Positions 34,435 to 48,765 of a stretch of DNA of 64,000 bases are shown here, in pieces (position 1 is the first letter of the stretch; each line of letters begins with the position of its first letter). Source of the DNA: Periplaneta americana. Lineage: Eukaryota > Arthropoda > Insecta > Blattodea > Blattidae. The notes under the pieces are model-generated. The model did no database searches. It was given only the letters and a program-made list of their open reading frames with translations, and was not told the DNA's origin. Position numbers and translations under genes: made by a program. The stretch is taken from NCBI RefSeq assembly GCF_040183065.1, contig NC_091123.1:107482821-107546820 (forward strand), given 5' to 3'.

Positions 34435-34671
34435 CGTCGTTGTTCCTGCAATAACTCCTGTGTGACATATTCATCGATTTTCAGAATTTTGCTCTATTAA
34501 ATAACTTAAATACTGATACAGCAAATAATAAAATGTCCTATATGTAATTATCTTTCTTTCGAAAATGTGATTCACAATCCCCTATACGGCTGCCATAGGA
34601 TGAATGTGTTTTTTCTTCCTACTGAAAAATTGTATATTTTGCACATAGGAGTTCTTGCAGGAACAACGACG
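34435..34671. mobile_element. 237-bp MITE with ~33-bp inverted repeats
   Basis: The left end CGTCGTTGTTCCTGCAATAA and reverse-complemented right end CGTCGTTGTTCCTGCAAGAA continue as CTCCT(G/A)TGTG. ATAT flanks both sides (34431-34434 and 34672-34675), compatible with a short target duplication. No ORF. Confidence 0.9.
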
Positions 34672-34675
34672 ATAT

Positions 34676-35040
34676 GAAATATTATACTATCGTTATCCTT
34701 CCTTCCTATAAAGATCTAGCACACACAATTTTTTCCTACATAACAGCGCAGTACGAGTATATGAACTGGATGAAAAGTGAAATTAGTTAGAATGAAGAAC
34801 AAAGTCTGTCACAATGACAGCTGAGTGTCAGTTTAAAGGGCTGCAGCTCCATGCACGAGCTAGTCTCTTTAAATTCGTCCTGGGAGGCTTTAAATTGTCA
34901 TAGGACCAAAGTAAGCACTGAAACATTATTTTATTTTTTAGAGTTAGAAACAAAATTTCCATTTTTTTATGTTTTCTTTGTTACTTATTTTCACCAATCC
35001 ATAGCCTTAAAAATCTAAAAACAAAAGTAGTATAGGCTAC
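34676..35040. other. No gene recognised
   Basis: AT-rich intergenic sequence. Confidence 0.55.
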
Positions 35041-35170
35041 CTTATTATGCCCTACGGCCGTTTCAAAGTCGTTTCCTCTGTCTTCAGCGGATGAACTGAC
35101 AGCTTGTTGTGTGTGCCTTTTGGATGCAAGTAAGCAAGCCACTCTGAAATGGCCGTAAGGCATAATAAGA
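35041..35170. mobile_element. 130-bp hairpin MITE
   Basis: CTTATTATGCCCTACGGCCG at the left and the inverse of the right end (CTTATTATGCCTTACGGCCA) pair over about 27 bp around a 75-bp centre. No clear target duplication. Confidence 0.8.
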
Positions 35171-35503
35171 TTAATAAGACATAAATTATTATTTTTTAAC
35201 TTTTGAAATCTATTTTAACACTGTGAAGTTTTTTAAGTTTTAAAGTTTTCCGGCTTTTATTAGATTTAAATATTAAGGATCTATTTTATAGAACATATTT
35301 AACGTAAATTGCTCTTAAAATGTTTTAAATTGACACTTAAAGGGACAATGCATTTCACCAACACAAACTGAAGTACACTTAAATTAATTGGTCAATATTT
35401 GATCATTTAAATAATTAAGCCTTCATTAACAACGATAATAAATTTTCATCATGACCAGGGCAATGATGGACTTGATATTTGAAAATGTTGATTTCTTAAC
35501 AAG
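35171..35503. other. No gene recognised
   Basis: AT-rich spacer, no structure noticed. Confidence 0.55.
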
Positions 35504-35555
35504 ACGGACGAGGATTATTATAATACGCGGACGAGGATTATTATAATACGCGGAG
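35504..35555. repeat. 25-bp tandem duplication
   Basis: The unit GGACGAGGATTATTATAATA plus CGC is present twice in a row and begins a third time. Confidence 0.95.
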
Positions 35556-35852
35556 GAAAAAAAATTGCAAATGCGGTTTAGGTCAAGCAAAACATCAGCA
35601 TTGTATATTTTGAATAGTACAGAAAATGATTTAGAATTTCCAACTGTTCCAACTGATAGTTAAGTACTTCATAATTATTTATATGATACATGTATTGAAG
35701 AAAGGTTTAATCAATTTTTGTTACTTAAAATACAGCAACTAAAGTAATGTAAATAACAAATTTAACATATAGGCCTAATATTATATTTGAACGCATCGGA
35801 ATAGCGCAATCCATGAAGTCTTTCCATTTTGCTTGTTGCTTGATATTTCCTT

Positions 35853-36060
35853 GTATCGTCGGTCTGAGTGACGCAGTCGATAGAATGCTGGCCTTCTGTG
35901 TCAGAGGTTGCGGGTTCGATCCTGGCCCAGGTCGATGACATTTAAGAGTGCTTAAATACGACAGGCTCATGTCAATAGGTTCACTGGCCTGTAAAAGAAC
36001 TCCTGCGGCGACGCTGATATAACCTCGGCAGCTACGAGCGTTGTTAAATGAAATAATTTA
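35853..36060 (+). repeat. tRNA-derived SINE, family 2
   Basis: Head GTGACGCAGTCGATAGAATG, then TTGCGGGTTCGATCCTGG (B box). The body GTGCTTAAATACGACAGGCT is followed by TGTAAAAGAACTCCTG and GCTGATATAACCTCGGCAG, then CGTTGTTAAAT and an AAT-rich tail. The second copy is at 53446-53670. This copy lacks the ~28-bp segment GGACAAAATTCCGGCACACC present there. Confidence 0.9.
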
Positions 36061-36289
36061 ATTTAATTTTTCCTTGTAATTACTTTTATATTATCCTGAT
36101 CTGTCTTCAATATTATTGAAGATATTGAGATAAAGTTTTTGCATTGGAATCTCTTTCTACTTATTTTCAACCATTCTTATTTTCTTCTGAATTCTGTCCA
36201 TCCGTCTTTTTGTGTTCGATGATTTTAGATACTCTGATTCTGCTTTACTTTCCCTTTCATCCGACTTACACACCACTGAGGGTACGGGA

Positions 36290-36540
36290 AGGAGATTAAT
36301 TTAATCGTACACTAGACATCTCACAAATGTGAGCCTCTCAGGTCATGGTATTGGCATGACGCAAAGCAACCGTATACACATCACAGAACAATCACGAGAC
36401 AACGGAAGAACTTGCAACTACCCAGTCCCTTAGACAGAAGATACATTTCTTCCATTGGCCTCTCCAGGAATCGAACCCCGTTCCATTTGATTGGGTATCA
36501 AAATAGCCACAACGACAGAACAAATTTAATAAACATGTTA
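36290..36540 (-). repeat. Possible degraded tRNA-like SINE
   Basis: The minus strand has a B-box-like GGGGTTCGATTCCTGG (about 36466-36481) with an A-rich, weakly tRNA-like stretch upstream. Only one copy in the window, so this is tentative. Confidence 0.4.
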
Positions 36541-36599
36541 TAAAAATTACATACCATGCTGACGATACGACAGTGTTATAAAAACATGAACCCTTCAAA

Positions 36600-37505
36600 G
36601 AATAGGATTGTTTTCCGAATTTACCAGGTAATAGTAGAATTAATTTCTTAATTTTAACATTTCTATATCTAATAGTGCTGAAGCGTTAAATAGAAATAGA
36701 ATATAAGTAGAGACTGATGACTTCAGTTCAGATTGCCCCACTGTTTCTGTCCCTTTAGGTCAATACAAAAGGACGAAAATAATACAAATCTTAAAACTTT
36801 AATAAGCTCTAAAAATTTGTCTACAAATTCTTTTTGGTAGTATTATTTGCAAGGAATGTGGTATAACAAACAATTAATATCTTGTCAGATTTTATGAAAC
36901 ATATTCATAGATTGACGGTGTCTTCTTCGAGTCCTCAGAGTCTGCACTTAGGGTTGTCATCATTAATCCTCATCCCATGCATATTAATCCTTTTGAGATG
37001 CAAGCCTTGAAGTCGTTTCACACGGCAGCACTCATTGGCTCTTCTTAACATCACCACTGCTTGTCAAAGCATAGATTTATATGGAAGTGTTCACACAAAG
37101 CTGTCAATGAAATTAACGAGCGCGCTGTTATATAGCACGTTTTTGCCAAGAGCATAACCACTCAAATTGCTGCTAAGTGGCTGTGTGTGTGTGTGTAGCG
37201 GTTCTTAGACCCAACTGGATTTAAGATTCGAGACTGTTTCGAAATCATCTATAGTGAACACAAACTTAAAATAAAAAAATAACATTGAAATAAAATACGC
37301 TTATAATTTTCTGTTTTCTGATTTTCATGTACAGTCCGATCTGTTTGGGCATAGACAAAATAATTCACGGTAAAAATGGATCAGAAATGAAATAATTCAA
37401 CAGCAATGTGATTTTAAAATATGGAACTTTATCATGATACTTATTACTCAATAGTGTGCATAACGTAGAATTATAAAGATAAGAAAAGAAACCTTTTATT
37501 CCTCT
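36600..37505. other. No gene recognised
   Basis: AT-rich with a short (GT)n at about 37182. No ORF of note. Confidence 0.55.
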
Positions 37506-37507
37506 TT

Positions 37508-37570
37508 GAGCCTCGGTTTTTCTGAACCGACACATGCGACGTGCGGGGTGCGATGCCCGCCTTGCACAAA
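37508..37570 (+). repeat. Solo terminal repeat of the 29.8-kb MITE family
   Basis: GGTTTTTCTGAACCGACACATGCGACGTGCG.. matches the ends of the element at 29749-29873. No partner end is found nearby, so the copy is truncated. The following 37600-37920 is GC-richer and unrecognised. Confidence 0.65.
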
Positions 37571-38477
37571 TACGGACTACACTAGAGAATATCACCCGCA
37601 ATAGTACAGATGGCCTGGAGTGAAGTTTTTGGGGTGATACGGGTTTCAAATACTGAAATGGTAAGGACTTGGGGCTCTGCGACCCTGGGGCTTGTCACAC
37701 TATTCGTATGCAGACGGGACCTGGCTCTATTAGGGGATGAGTCAGGATGGTCCACCTGCCAGCGTCGGCTTCACGAATGCCACCCAGGCCACGTGTCGGA
37801 CTTGGTCAATCATTGCATATAATGGCGAATAATGGCCAAACCGTGTCTAAGTTTACGGAACCGTCTCGGGTCCAGCCCACGTAAAGCCAAGTCAAGCCAA
37901 GCATAACGATCCAGGGGCATTGCTGATTCAAAGACAAGATAATTACAAAAATTATACGCCTGGAAGATTCAATCACACATCGTTATAATTTGCGCCGTGT
38001 ACGCAGTGGCGGTTCGTTTTCATCTGTAGGTCTGATGTTGGAAAACAGAACAAAATTTACATCTTTTAGAGAGTATTTACAAAATAGCAAATAGTAAATA
38101 AACGAATTGCCCTTTATTAACCATATAACATTATACGAATGTTAGAAAATGAAATTCTCATAAATTATGCTTTGAAAATTATTTAAATAAGAACTAATCC
38201 AGTTTTCAGACGGATTTTCTGCTTCTAGTTTTAAGAAAGAAGATTACTGGGCCATTGAGATGTTCGTGACAAGAATTTAAGTTCTTATTTTCTCAGCGAT
38301 CATTTGTACGTCCAACATTTTTGCGTTTACTTCCTTATTCGACGACAATAATTAGGTAATGCTAAAAACTGGTGAAATTTTGAAGAAGAACCAAGAATAC
38401 AGCGATATAAATCTGTTTAATGGCATGTGAATAATTGTGTGTATTTTTTATTCTTAAACGGAAATACGTGCAATATA
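37571..38477. other. No gene recognised; one orphan transposon end
   Basis: At about 38013 the sequence CAGTGGCGGTTCGTTTTC resembles the ends of the hAT-like element at 49799-51112 (CAGTGGCGG). No matching right end was found. Confidence 0.5.
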
Positions 38478-38823
38478 CAGTAGTGGCAAAAAAAAAAAAA
38501 ATAAAACCGGACCGACCCTTGTAGCTGATTTCAGAGCCTTGTTCACTCCAAAGCACGATAGACTGGTAACTAAGACTTTCGTGGTTCGAATTCTGCCTGG
38601 GAAGGAAACTTTTTTTTTTGTTCCTTATTCAAATTTATTCCCAATACTTTTCGATTGCAGCGATATTTTACTAATTAATTAACTTATTATTCCCAGAACT
38701 TATTGTTCCTTTACAGGCAGGATTCGAACCACGAAAGTCTTAGTCACCAGTCTATCGTGCTCTGGAGTGAACAAGGCTCTGAAATCAGCTGCAAGGGTCG
38801 GTCCGGTTTTTTTGCCACTACTG
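38478..38823. mobile_element. 346-bp MITE whose long inverted repeats contain a tRNA-like sequence
   Basis: Arms of about 120 bp start CAGTAGTGGCAAAAA and run through CCGGACCGACCCTTG, AGAGCCTTGTTCACTCC, GCACGATAGACTGGT and CTTTCGTGGTTCGAATYCTG to GGAA. TA dinucleotides flank both ends (38476-38477, 38824-38825), the mark of a Tc1/mariner-type target. GATAGACTGGTRACTAAG..GTGGTTCGAATYCTG looks like A-box, anticodon arm and B box of a tRNA, so each arm carries a pol III-promoter-like core in opposite directions. Confidence 0.85.
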
Positions 38824-38906
38824 TACCTTCGGTGGAACGCAAGACGAAAACGAGAACGTGGAAAATTTAATTCGTTTCCAAGGATTATTCTGGTGTGGTG
38901 TAGATT

Positions 38907-39158
38907 TTTTTAGAAGGTTATTTTACGACGCTTTATCAACAGATTAGGTTATTTAGCGTCTGAATGATATGAAGGTGATAATGCCGGTGAAATGAGTCCG
39001 GGGTCCAGCACCGAAAGTTACCCAGCATTTGCTCATATTGAGTTGAGGGAAAACCCCGGAAAAAACCTCAAGCAGGTAACTTGCCCCAACCGGGAATCGA
39101 ATCCGGGCCACCTGGTTTCGCGGGCAGACGTGCTAACCGTTACTCCACAGGTGTGGAC
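38907..39158 (-). repeat. tRNA-derived SINE, family 1, with 13-bp target duplication
   Basis: A full family-1 copy in reverse orientation (head at 39158, tail at 38907), flanked by TGTGGTGTAGATT on both sides (38894-38906 and 39159-39171). Confidence 0.93.
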
Positions 39159-39171
39159 TGTGGTGTAGATT

Positions 39172-39768
39172 GTGAATTTCTTTTATGATGTTAGCAGCAA
39201 TAAAAACGGTATTTGGCATTGAAAAAATAGAGGTTAGCAATTTTTACATTGAGTTCGTTTCCTGGATTTAATCTGTAAACAAAAAATCTTGGATAACATA
39301 CCTCTGAAATGAATTACGCACATTCAAAGTAAGCATATGGAGAATGAGGACAGAATACAGTCATTGGAGCATATCTGTTTTCTTAAATTACAGCATTCCC
39401 AAATTTCTCGACTCCGCATAATATAACAATTGAGTTAATATAAACTCTTAAAAAAGAGAGCGTATAATATTCTAGAATAGTTACGCACAAGAAATTGGAA
39501 TTTGAGCAGAAACCAGAAGTGATGAATGTTGCAGAGTGGATATACTTGGATCTCTAATTAAATATTTTTGTCGCATGGCTTGTACAACTTTTATCCCGCA
39601 TACTAAGCGTCATCTGATTGCACTCGATTCCAAGGTCGCGAAGAAGATGACTCTTCTCAATGCAGTGTTGCTTCGGATCATTCGTCAAGTTGCAGTGTTT
39701 CACAGCAATCGATTTTGATTTACCTAAAAATTCACAAGTACGCTTTGCATTATTTTGGTTTTTGTATT
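39172..39768. other. No gene recognised
   Basis: AT-rich spacer between the SINE and the intact hAT element. Short ORFs only. Confidence 0.55.
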
Positions 39769-39776
39769 GTGATGAC

Positions 39777-41972
<2,196 letters not shown>

Positions 41973-41980
41973 GTGATGAC

Positions 41981-42537
41981 AATAAGATTGATGAGTTCCT
42001 TTGCTTCAGGACGTCTAGCACATCTACTTGTGTAATCCATATAAGAGTACGTTGCTTAAAACAATCATTCTATATCTTGCGATCTTTTCATTGCAAATTT
42101 CGATGTTGGCTTCCAGTGAAGACGCAATCGAACTAATGCTTGTTTATCAAGAAGAGTCCAGAGTTCGATCTCCAGCAGACTGTGATAGATAGAGCCACAA
42201 TGGGTCATAATTTTTTCCGAGTTGAAAAGAGAGTGAAACATAACCATGAATATTAAGTCTTGAACTCTGTATGATAAAAAGAAGTATGTGAAACGAAAAA
42301 TTTATTCTTTTTCCAATTTGATATCTTTTTGGAGAAAGGAAAGTATAAACTAAACAAAATCGAATTTTTCTCTTGATGTTATGGTTTTAGCCGTAAGATA
42401 CCAAATTTTCACTATTCTTAGCTCTTATAGTGGGTTGTGGTATGATGGTGGTGCTAATAAAGAGGAAGCTAGTGGGCACAAAATCATTTATTTCATTTTA
42501 TCTCCTTTATGATTTTATTTGAATAATTATTTAAAAA
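41981..42537. other. No gene recognised
   Basis: AT-rich spacer. Confidence 0.55.
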
Positions 42538-42740
42538 TAGCTTTTAAGGAACTCGGAGGTTCATTGCCGTCCTTACATAAGCCCACCAGCGGTCCCTATC
42601 CTGAGCATGATTAATTCAGTCCCCAGCATCACATCCTATCTCCCTCAAATCTATTTTAATATTATCCTCCTATCTACGTCTCGGCTTCCCCAAAGATCTT
42701 TTTCCCTCGAGTCTTCCATCTGACACTCTATATGCATTTA
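42538..42740 (-). mobile_element. LINE-A 3' end fragment, short
   Basis: Carries the family 3' end (TTAAGGAACTCGGAGGTTCA..AAGCCCACC on plus) and the GR..RW block in decayed form; truncated after about 200 bp. Confidence 0.85.
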
Positions 42741-43600
42741 TTTTATTTGAATAGGGAACTAAATTCGGGCCAATGTTGGGTTACTAGATTTAAGACATCA
42801 GATAGTAATTCTGTTCCACTTTGTGGCTAAAAACGTATCTTTTTCAAATTTAATATTTTCACTTCTATTAAGAATATGGCCCTGAAACTGTAACCATGTA
42901 TTAAATACACCTTTTTTAAATACAAAAATATGGAGATGGATCCTCTGGGGTTGTTTGTTTATAATACTAGATGTTTAAATTATGGAAGTACGTAGACAAC
43001 GAAAAAAAAGTTTCAAAATATATAGGTATCATTGTCTCAGAAACTATTAAACATGGAGTAATGAATTTTTTCATGCATACCTATAAGTTTTATAGAGCAT
43101 TAAGAACCGGTGATACTTATTACACTATTTCTTAAAGGTATTGAATTAAAAAATATATAGGGGAGACCGGATATGGTAGTCACACTTTTTGTTTTTTTAT
43201 TTTTTACGCAGTCACCAAAAGCAATATCCACATTTTCATTTCATTAATTTGTAGTCCACATGATTCTGAATGTTTGGAAAAATAATTATTGGCTTCATTG
43301 TTATTGTGATAAGACCATCAATAAATTTTTCTATTATAAAATGTTTGTGACTACCATCCCCGGCATGGGAATGGTTGTCACATTTGTCGGGGTTGGTTGT
43401 CACGTGTTAATATTACGAGAAAATAGGCTACAAATATTCGAAGGAACAAATACCTATTTTTATTCATATAACACAACTAAAGGCAAAAGAAACATTTAAG
43501 ATTAACAAATAACTACTGCTTAACGTTACAATATAAACAAAAGACTGCAGAGGATTAATACACAAAAATTAATGAACATACAGTATACGGAATAAAAGAA
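42741..43600. other. No gene recognised; repeated GGTTGTCAC-type motif
   Basis: From GGGGAGACCGGATATGGTAG (43162) to 43410 the motif GG(T)TNGTCAC or its complement occurs four times (GGTAGTCAC, GTGACTACC, GGTTGTCAC twice). This could be an end region of an unrecognised element, possibly the 5' side of the Harbinger element, but no partner end was found downstream. Confidence 0.4.
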
Positions 43601-43629
43601 CATAAACACTACACAAACATATTATTGAA

Positions 43630-45788
43630 AATTGTTCATTGATGAAACTTCTAACAATGTGTCTACAAAACCATGCAATAGAGTGAAAAGACCTATCTCA
43701 CCAGCTGAAAAACTTGCTCTAACTCTGAGGTATGTATTAGGAATGGTGTACATACAGAATGATTCATTATTTCACCTCTACAGTACACACACAAAGTATT
43801 TACACGTAATAATGAATCACTCTGTATATTGTATAGCTATAGCTTATATATATATTTTAATGAATTTTGCATTTTTCGTGCAACTACATAGGCCAAGTTT
43901 ATTTATTAATCTTATACATAACACATTTAAGTTCTAAATCCCCAAAAATGTCCACTCATATCTTCAGAACATTCTACATTTGAGTTTGTAAACATTGTAT
44001 TGTTATCACAAGTAGATGACTCAAAAGTTCTGCTGGCTGAGTCTTGTGACTGCAAGCCTACTGCTGACGGTTCACCAGTGCTGCAGTTCGAGTTGTGGGA
44101 TGCGTTTGAGCTTGGCCTGGAGTTCTCCGAATCAAATGTTGAAGCATTTCCCACACGTATAGACCTGTAACTGCGGACTTCCATTTCAGTCACAAGACTA
44201 AAAATTTTCATTTTTGCTCCAGTTCTGACTTCAGGATCAAATTTTTTCACAGTCGCAGCCATGGTTCTGAAGAAGAGATCAGTTTCGTCTTCTGCTTCAG
44301 GCTTCATAATTTTTTCCAAGTATTCTCTGGTCTATAGTCGCTCTTGTTTTCTTTCATTAAGTGAGTTCACAATGTTGTTCTTTCTGACTTTTTTGGTTTT
44401 TATCTCAGACATCTGGCAAGTTGAACGTTCTGGTAAGTTTTCTTTCTTTCTTTTTTCTTGGTTTTCAGATTCATGTCCTGTGCTCGTAGCATACGAATCG
44501 TAAGTTAATGTATCATCCTTTGCTTCGGAATCAAGACCACAAATCGTTTCTTCCAGGGTTTCACTACTGTTTCCGCTTTCAGTTTGCGTGTTAGAAAAAC
44601 TTTCTCGTTCACCTTCCACTGTATCAATATCCCAATATGATGCCCTTTTCTTCGTAGCAGCGGACCCTGTTCCTGTATTCTTTTCTTGTTTCCGCTGTCT
44701 CTTGTAATGGTCCCTAATACTTTTCCATCGCATTTTGCATTGTCCATCTAAAAGAAAAAAAAAAAACAAGTTATGTGTACGAGTATTTTCACATGAAATA
44801 TACAGTACATAAATTAATGCTTTTCCATTGGGAAATTTCCTATTTAATTTTTTCTTTACTTTCCAGATTTCTTGCAACTGGGGAATCATTTCATTCATTG
44901 GCATTTTCATACCGCATATCTCCTTCTAGTATCTGCACATTCGTACCACAAGTACTTCAGGCGCTCAAAAGAAAACTACTACCAAGATTTTTACCTAACC
45001 CTAATAAAATTGATTGGGAGACAAAGGCAGAAGAATTCTGGTATCTCTGGGATTTTCCTAATGTTGTTGCAGCAATCGATGGGAAGCATGTGAGAATTGT
45101 AGCACCTAACCAAACAGGGACTTTATTCTACAACTACAAAGCTACTTCTCAATAGTCCTTCTCGCTATGGTAGATGCTAACTATAAGTTTCTTGTCGTCG
45201 ATGTCTGTTCCTACAGAAAGGAAGGGGATGCTGGGATTTTTAATAAATCTGAAATGGGTCAGCTGATAAAAATGGGGTGAATATTTCCACCACCACGAAT
45301 TTTACCGCAATCAAACATTTTGTTGCCCCATGTTATACTAGGTGATGAAGCCTTCAGATTAGATCAACATATCATGAAACCTTACTGCAGACGACAAATA
45401 TTGGAAGATGAAGAGAAAAGACATTTTATTTATCAATTGAGCAAAGCTAGAAGAGTTTCTGAAAACGCATTTGGCATTATGTGTTCTACGTTCAGAATTT
45501 TTTTCACGCCTATAAATGTCAAGCCTGAAACTGTAGATTTGATAGTTACAGTCTGCTGCTGTCTGCACAATTTACTGAGGGATGACTATATATATTGCTA
45601 AACATCCATGTGATGGAGAGACACAATACATAATTGATGAACTTCCAGCGCACAACATGGTTCCCTTAGCTGGGACTGGCGGTTTCGCAAAATCTGAAGG
45701 TTTTAAAGTCAGAAGCAGATTTACTGAATACTTCAACGGTAAATATTTCAAAACTAAAGCCTCGAGTAAAAGAAACAAAAGAAAATGA
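43630..45788 (+). pseudogene. HARBI1-like (PIF/Harbinger) transposase, two visible exons
   Basis: The visible 5' exon ends with RPISPAEKLALTLR at 43729. GTATGT donor and TTTCCAG acceptor define an intron 43730-44866. Exon 2 restores LRFLATGESFHSLAFSYRIS, the hallmark HARBI1 block. DDE residues: first Asp in VVAAIDGKHVRI, second in FLVVDVCSYRKEGDAG, Glu in ILGDEAFRL; then VCCCLHNLLR and a C-terminal VRSRFTEYF. Lesions: a one-base loss in the A run near 45138-45140, an in-frame TGA at 45278-45280, and a frameshift near 45575-45590. The true 5' start was not found. Its intron holds the antisense MADF/BESS exon 2. Confidence 0.9.
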
Positions 45789-46317
45789 ACATGAATGAGT
45801 GCATTGTTTGTAAAAGTAATTTTAAACAGTGGCAAATTTAATTTTCTCATGTGTTTCATTATTTTGTTGTTCATTAATAATGCAATTATTCTAGTTCAAA
45901 TTTAGATATAAGTTAGCTGTTGAAAGACTGGGTCGGTGATATGTAATAAGATTGCATTCTAGAAATTTCAATTCAATGTACTTCAAAATGTAAGATACCG
46001 GTATTTCATAAAATTCTAACGACTATAATAATAACTTAAAAATAATACACTCACTCAAAGAGCCGCAAATTACCCAACCTTTTTTATTATAATTACATAA
46101 AGTATATTGATGTGAATTAACATTATAGACTACTTCATTCATAAAATAAGTTACCTGACTTATTCACCATGTTTCCAATCTCCTTCCAAATTAAGTCCTT
46201 CTTTAAGGTATTCTTGAACTCTACTTCCATTATATTCCATAAAACAGGATGTCCAGCAACCATCTCAATCAGCTGTTCGTCTTCTGCAGCTGAGAATCGA
46301 ACTGAAGGAGGCGCCAT
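43927..46317 (-). pseudogene. MADF/BESS-type DNA-binding partner of the Harbinger transposase
   Basis: Exon 1 (46317-46155) begins MAPPSVRFSAAEDEQLIEMV and ends ..VNKS with an AG|GTAACT donor. The intron is 46154-44748, with TTTTAG acceptor. Exon 2 (44747-43927) continues DGQCKMRWKSIRDHYKRQ. Spliced, this is a MADF domain (LIE.V..HPVLW..W..I..CK.RWK.IRD.Y.R, about residues 14-75). A BESS-like motif near the C-terminus reads DLFFRTMAATVKKFDPE. The spliced length is exactly divisible by three (327 codons plus stop), with one in-frame TAG at 44334-44332. Harbinger elements carry a Myb/SANT/MADF-like second protein that helps the transposase bind DNA and enter the nucleus (family knowledge). Start at 46317 fits the domain; an upstream ATG at 46380 is possible. 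Confidence 0.88.
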
Positions 46318-46399
46318 TGTTAAAGAAACAATATGTATGAAACAAAAAACCGCACAGAACTCCTCTATTACGCAGCGCACGACGTACTAGACTCCTCTA

Positions 46400-46560
46400 G
46401 CTCGAGTTGGTTTACTGCGCCAAGCGCATTACGCTGGCGCACAAAGTACTGCGCATCCTTACAAAACACTTCAATTATTTTTTGTTGTCTGAGTCTGCAG
46501 CGTATTACGCTCCACGTGTTACGTCGTACGTAACGCAAAATGTGCGCTGCATATCAAGCC
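46400..46560. promoter_or_regulatory. Palindromic, CG-rich stretch upstream of the MADF/BESS exon 1
   Basis: Contains GCGCATTACGCTGGCGCAC, GCGTATTACGC and the near-palindrome CGTGTTACGTCGTACGTAACG. Repeated TTACG motifs in both orientations make this a candidate promoter or subterminal binding region of the Harbinger element. Inference only. Confidence 0.35.
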
Positions 46561-46599
46561 AATTTACCGACAGAGTCGTTGCCCAGGGTGCACCATAGG

Positions 46600-47680
46600 A
46601 GGCGTTTGAGCAGTAAATACACACAAATATTCATGCAGAAATATAACGATTTCTTTTTTATATCTTCCACAAGTTTACTTCTTAGTATGCCAAGTGCCAA
46701 TAATACGTAGGTGCTTTGTGGAATGACTGTATAAATTTTGTAGGACACTACCTCCTAAAATCTGGGTTTTCTTGGGACATGTAGATTTTCTGACTTGTAG
46801 TGTCCAGACATTGCAGTACTTTAAAGAGATCTCTAACACAATAGAAAATGAATTATTACCTGCATGTTAGATGTACAGTATAGGCCTACATCTATTTTTA
46901 ATACGCAAATACTTTTAAAAGTTTTATTCCATATTGTTTTTTGACTTTCTGCACGTCTCTTGTCTCTGTCGGGTACATATATCATATGAAGAAATCTAAT
47001 ATAGATTCATTCTTAAAATGTGCTATTTTTATACACCCATTTGTCATCTCATTATTGTTGATGTACTGTTAAGTATTAATATGTTCCTGATCTGGGCGAT
47101 AGGCTACGAAGGATTTGTGAAAATGAAAGAAAGAGTTTTTATTGTCGCGCTATTCACTAACCAACGAAGAACGGACATTAATTTTCGATGTTGTCGTGTC
47201 TTCTTTCATAATTAGCACAGTCAGGTACACAATAATATTATTATTTTAAGAATTGGCGAACCTGTGTCTCAGCAATTCCTCTGTAGGCCTAATATACTAA
47301 TTTATTGTCTGTATTATTCTCCTTTGTTTGAGGTTTCATCATTTGCTTTATCGACTCCTAAATTTCAATTTATGTATTTGGTCGACTGTACTTCAGAGTG
47401 TTACATACTGTTACAATCGTCAGGTTGCATCTTGGAATGCTTTTGTATTCAGACTGCAATTACGTTATTTCTAAGAACTCATAAGTAGCATGAGGTTAGT
47501 TACATTGTACTCTAGCGGTTTCCTAACAGCAGTGATATGAAGTACGACAAAGCCTGAGTGCGAGTAATTTTATAGGAAAAAACTGCTACGGATGAATGGT
47601 TCTGTCAACTACTTAAACAGAAATATAAATACAAGGCACGTGGACAAGTATGGATGAAATTCCAGTTTTTCAGTCTTCAC
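46600..47680. other. No gene recognised
   Basis: AT-rich intergenic sequence with short ORFs only. The right boundary of the Harbinger element could not be fixed. Confidence 0.55.
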
Positions 47681-47758
47681 TCACAGAGATTTTTAAAAGG
47701 ATTATTACATAAAGGGTAAAATGTGCTGACATAACTGCGGGTGTGTTCAGGGCTGAAG

Positions 47759-47984
<226 letters not shown>

Positions 47985-48173
47985 CCCACACCAGTGGAGT
48001 AACGGTCAGCGCGTCTGGCTGCGAAACCAGGTGGCCCGGGTTCGATTCCCGGTCGGGGCAAGTTATTTGGTTGAGGTTTTTTCCGGGGTTTTCCCTCAAC
48101 CCAAGATGAGGAAATGCTGGACCCCGGACTCATTTCACCGACATTATCGTAAAATAACCTACTAAAATAAAAA
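47985..48173 (+). repeat. SINE family 1, inside a microsatellite
   Basis: Full tRNA-like head and most of the body, with an internal loss of about 45 bp after ATGCTGGACCCCGG. (GATA)n runs flank both sides, so the SINE either inserted into an existing GATA array or seeded one at its tail. Confidence 0.92.
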
Positions 48174-48560
<387 letters not shown>

Positions 48561-48564
48561 AAAT

Positions 48565-48765
48565 ATGGAGTGCTAGTTGGGAGACCGGACGGAAATAGAC
48601 CTTTGGGGAGGTGAGACGTAGATGGGAGGATAATAAAAAAATGGATTTGAGGGGGGTGGGATGTGATGATAGAGATTAGATTAATCTTGCACAGGATAGG
48701 GACCGATGCCGGGCGGCAATGAACCTTCGGGTTCCTTAAAAGCCATTTGTAAGGAAGTAAGTATT
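48565..48765 (+). mobile_element. LINE-A 3' end fragment, plus orientation
   Basis: Reads in the opposite orientation to the other copies: TTGGGAGACCGGACGG..GTAGATGGGAGGATAAT, then GACCGATGCCGGGCGGCAAT, GTTCCTTAAAAGCCATTTGT and a GTAAG tail. Confirms the family's 3' terminus and its GTAA-type tail. Confidence 0.88.

Noticed and set aside
35504..35555. CRISPR-like repeats
   Set aside because: Only a two-copy tandem with no spacers in a eukaryotic repeat-rich context; no cas-like genes anywhere.
43162..43410. Left terminus of the Harbinger element
   Set aside because: GGGGAGACCGGATATGG with repeated GTCAC motifs looks like an element end, but I found no inverse copy downstream of 46317, so the boundary is not called.
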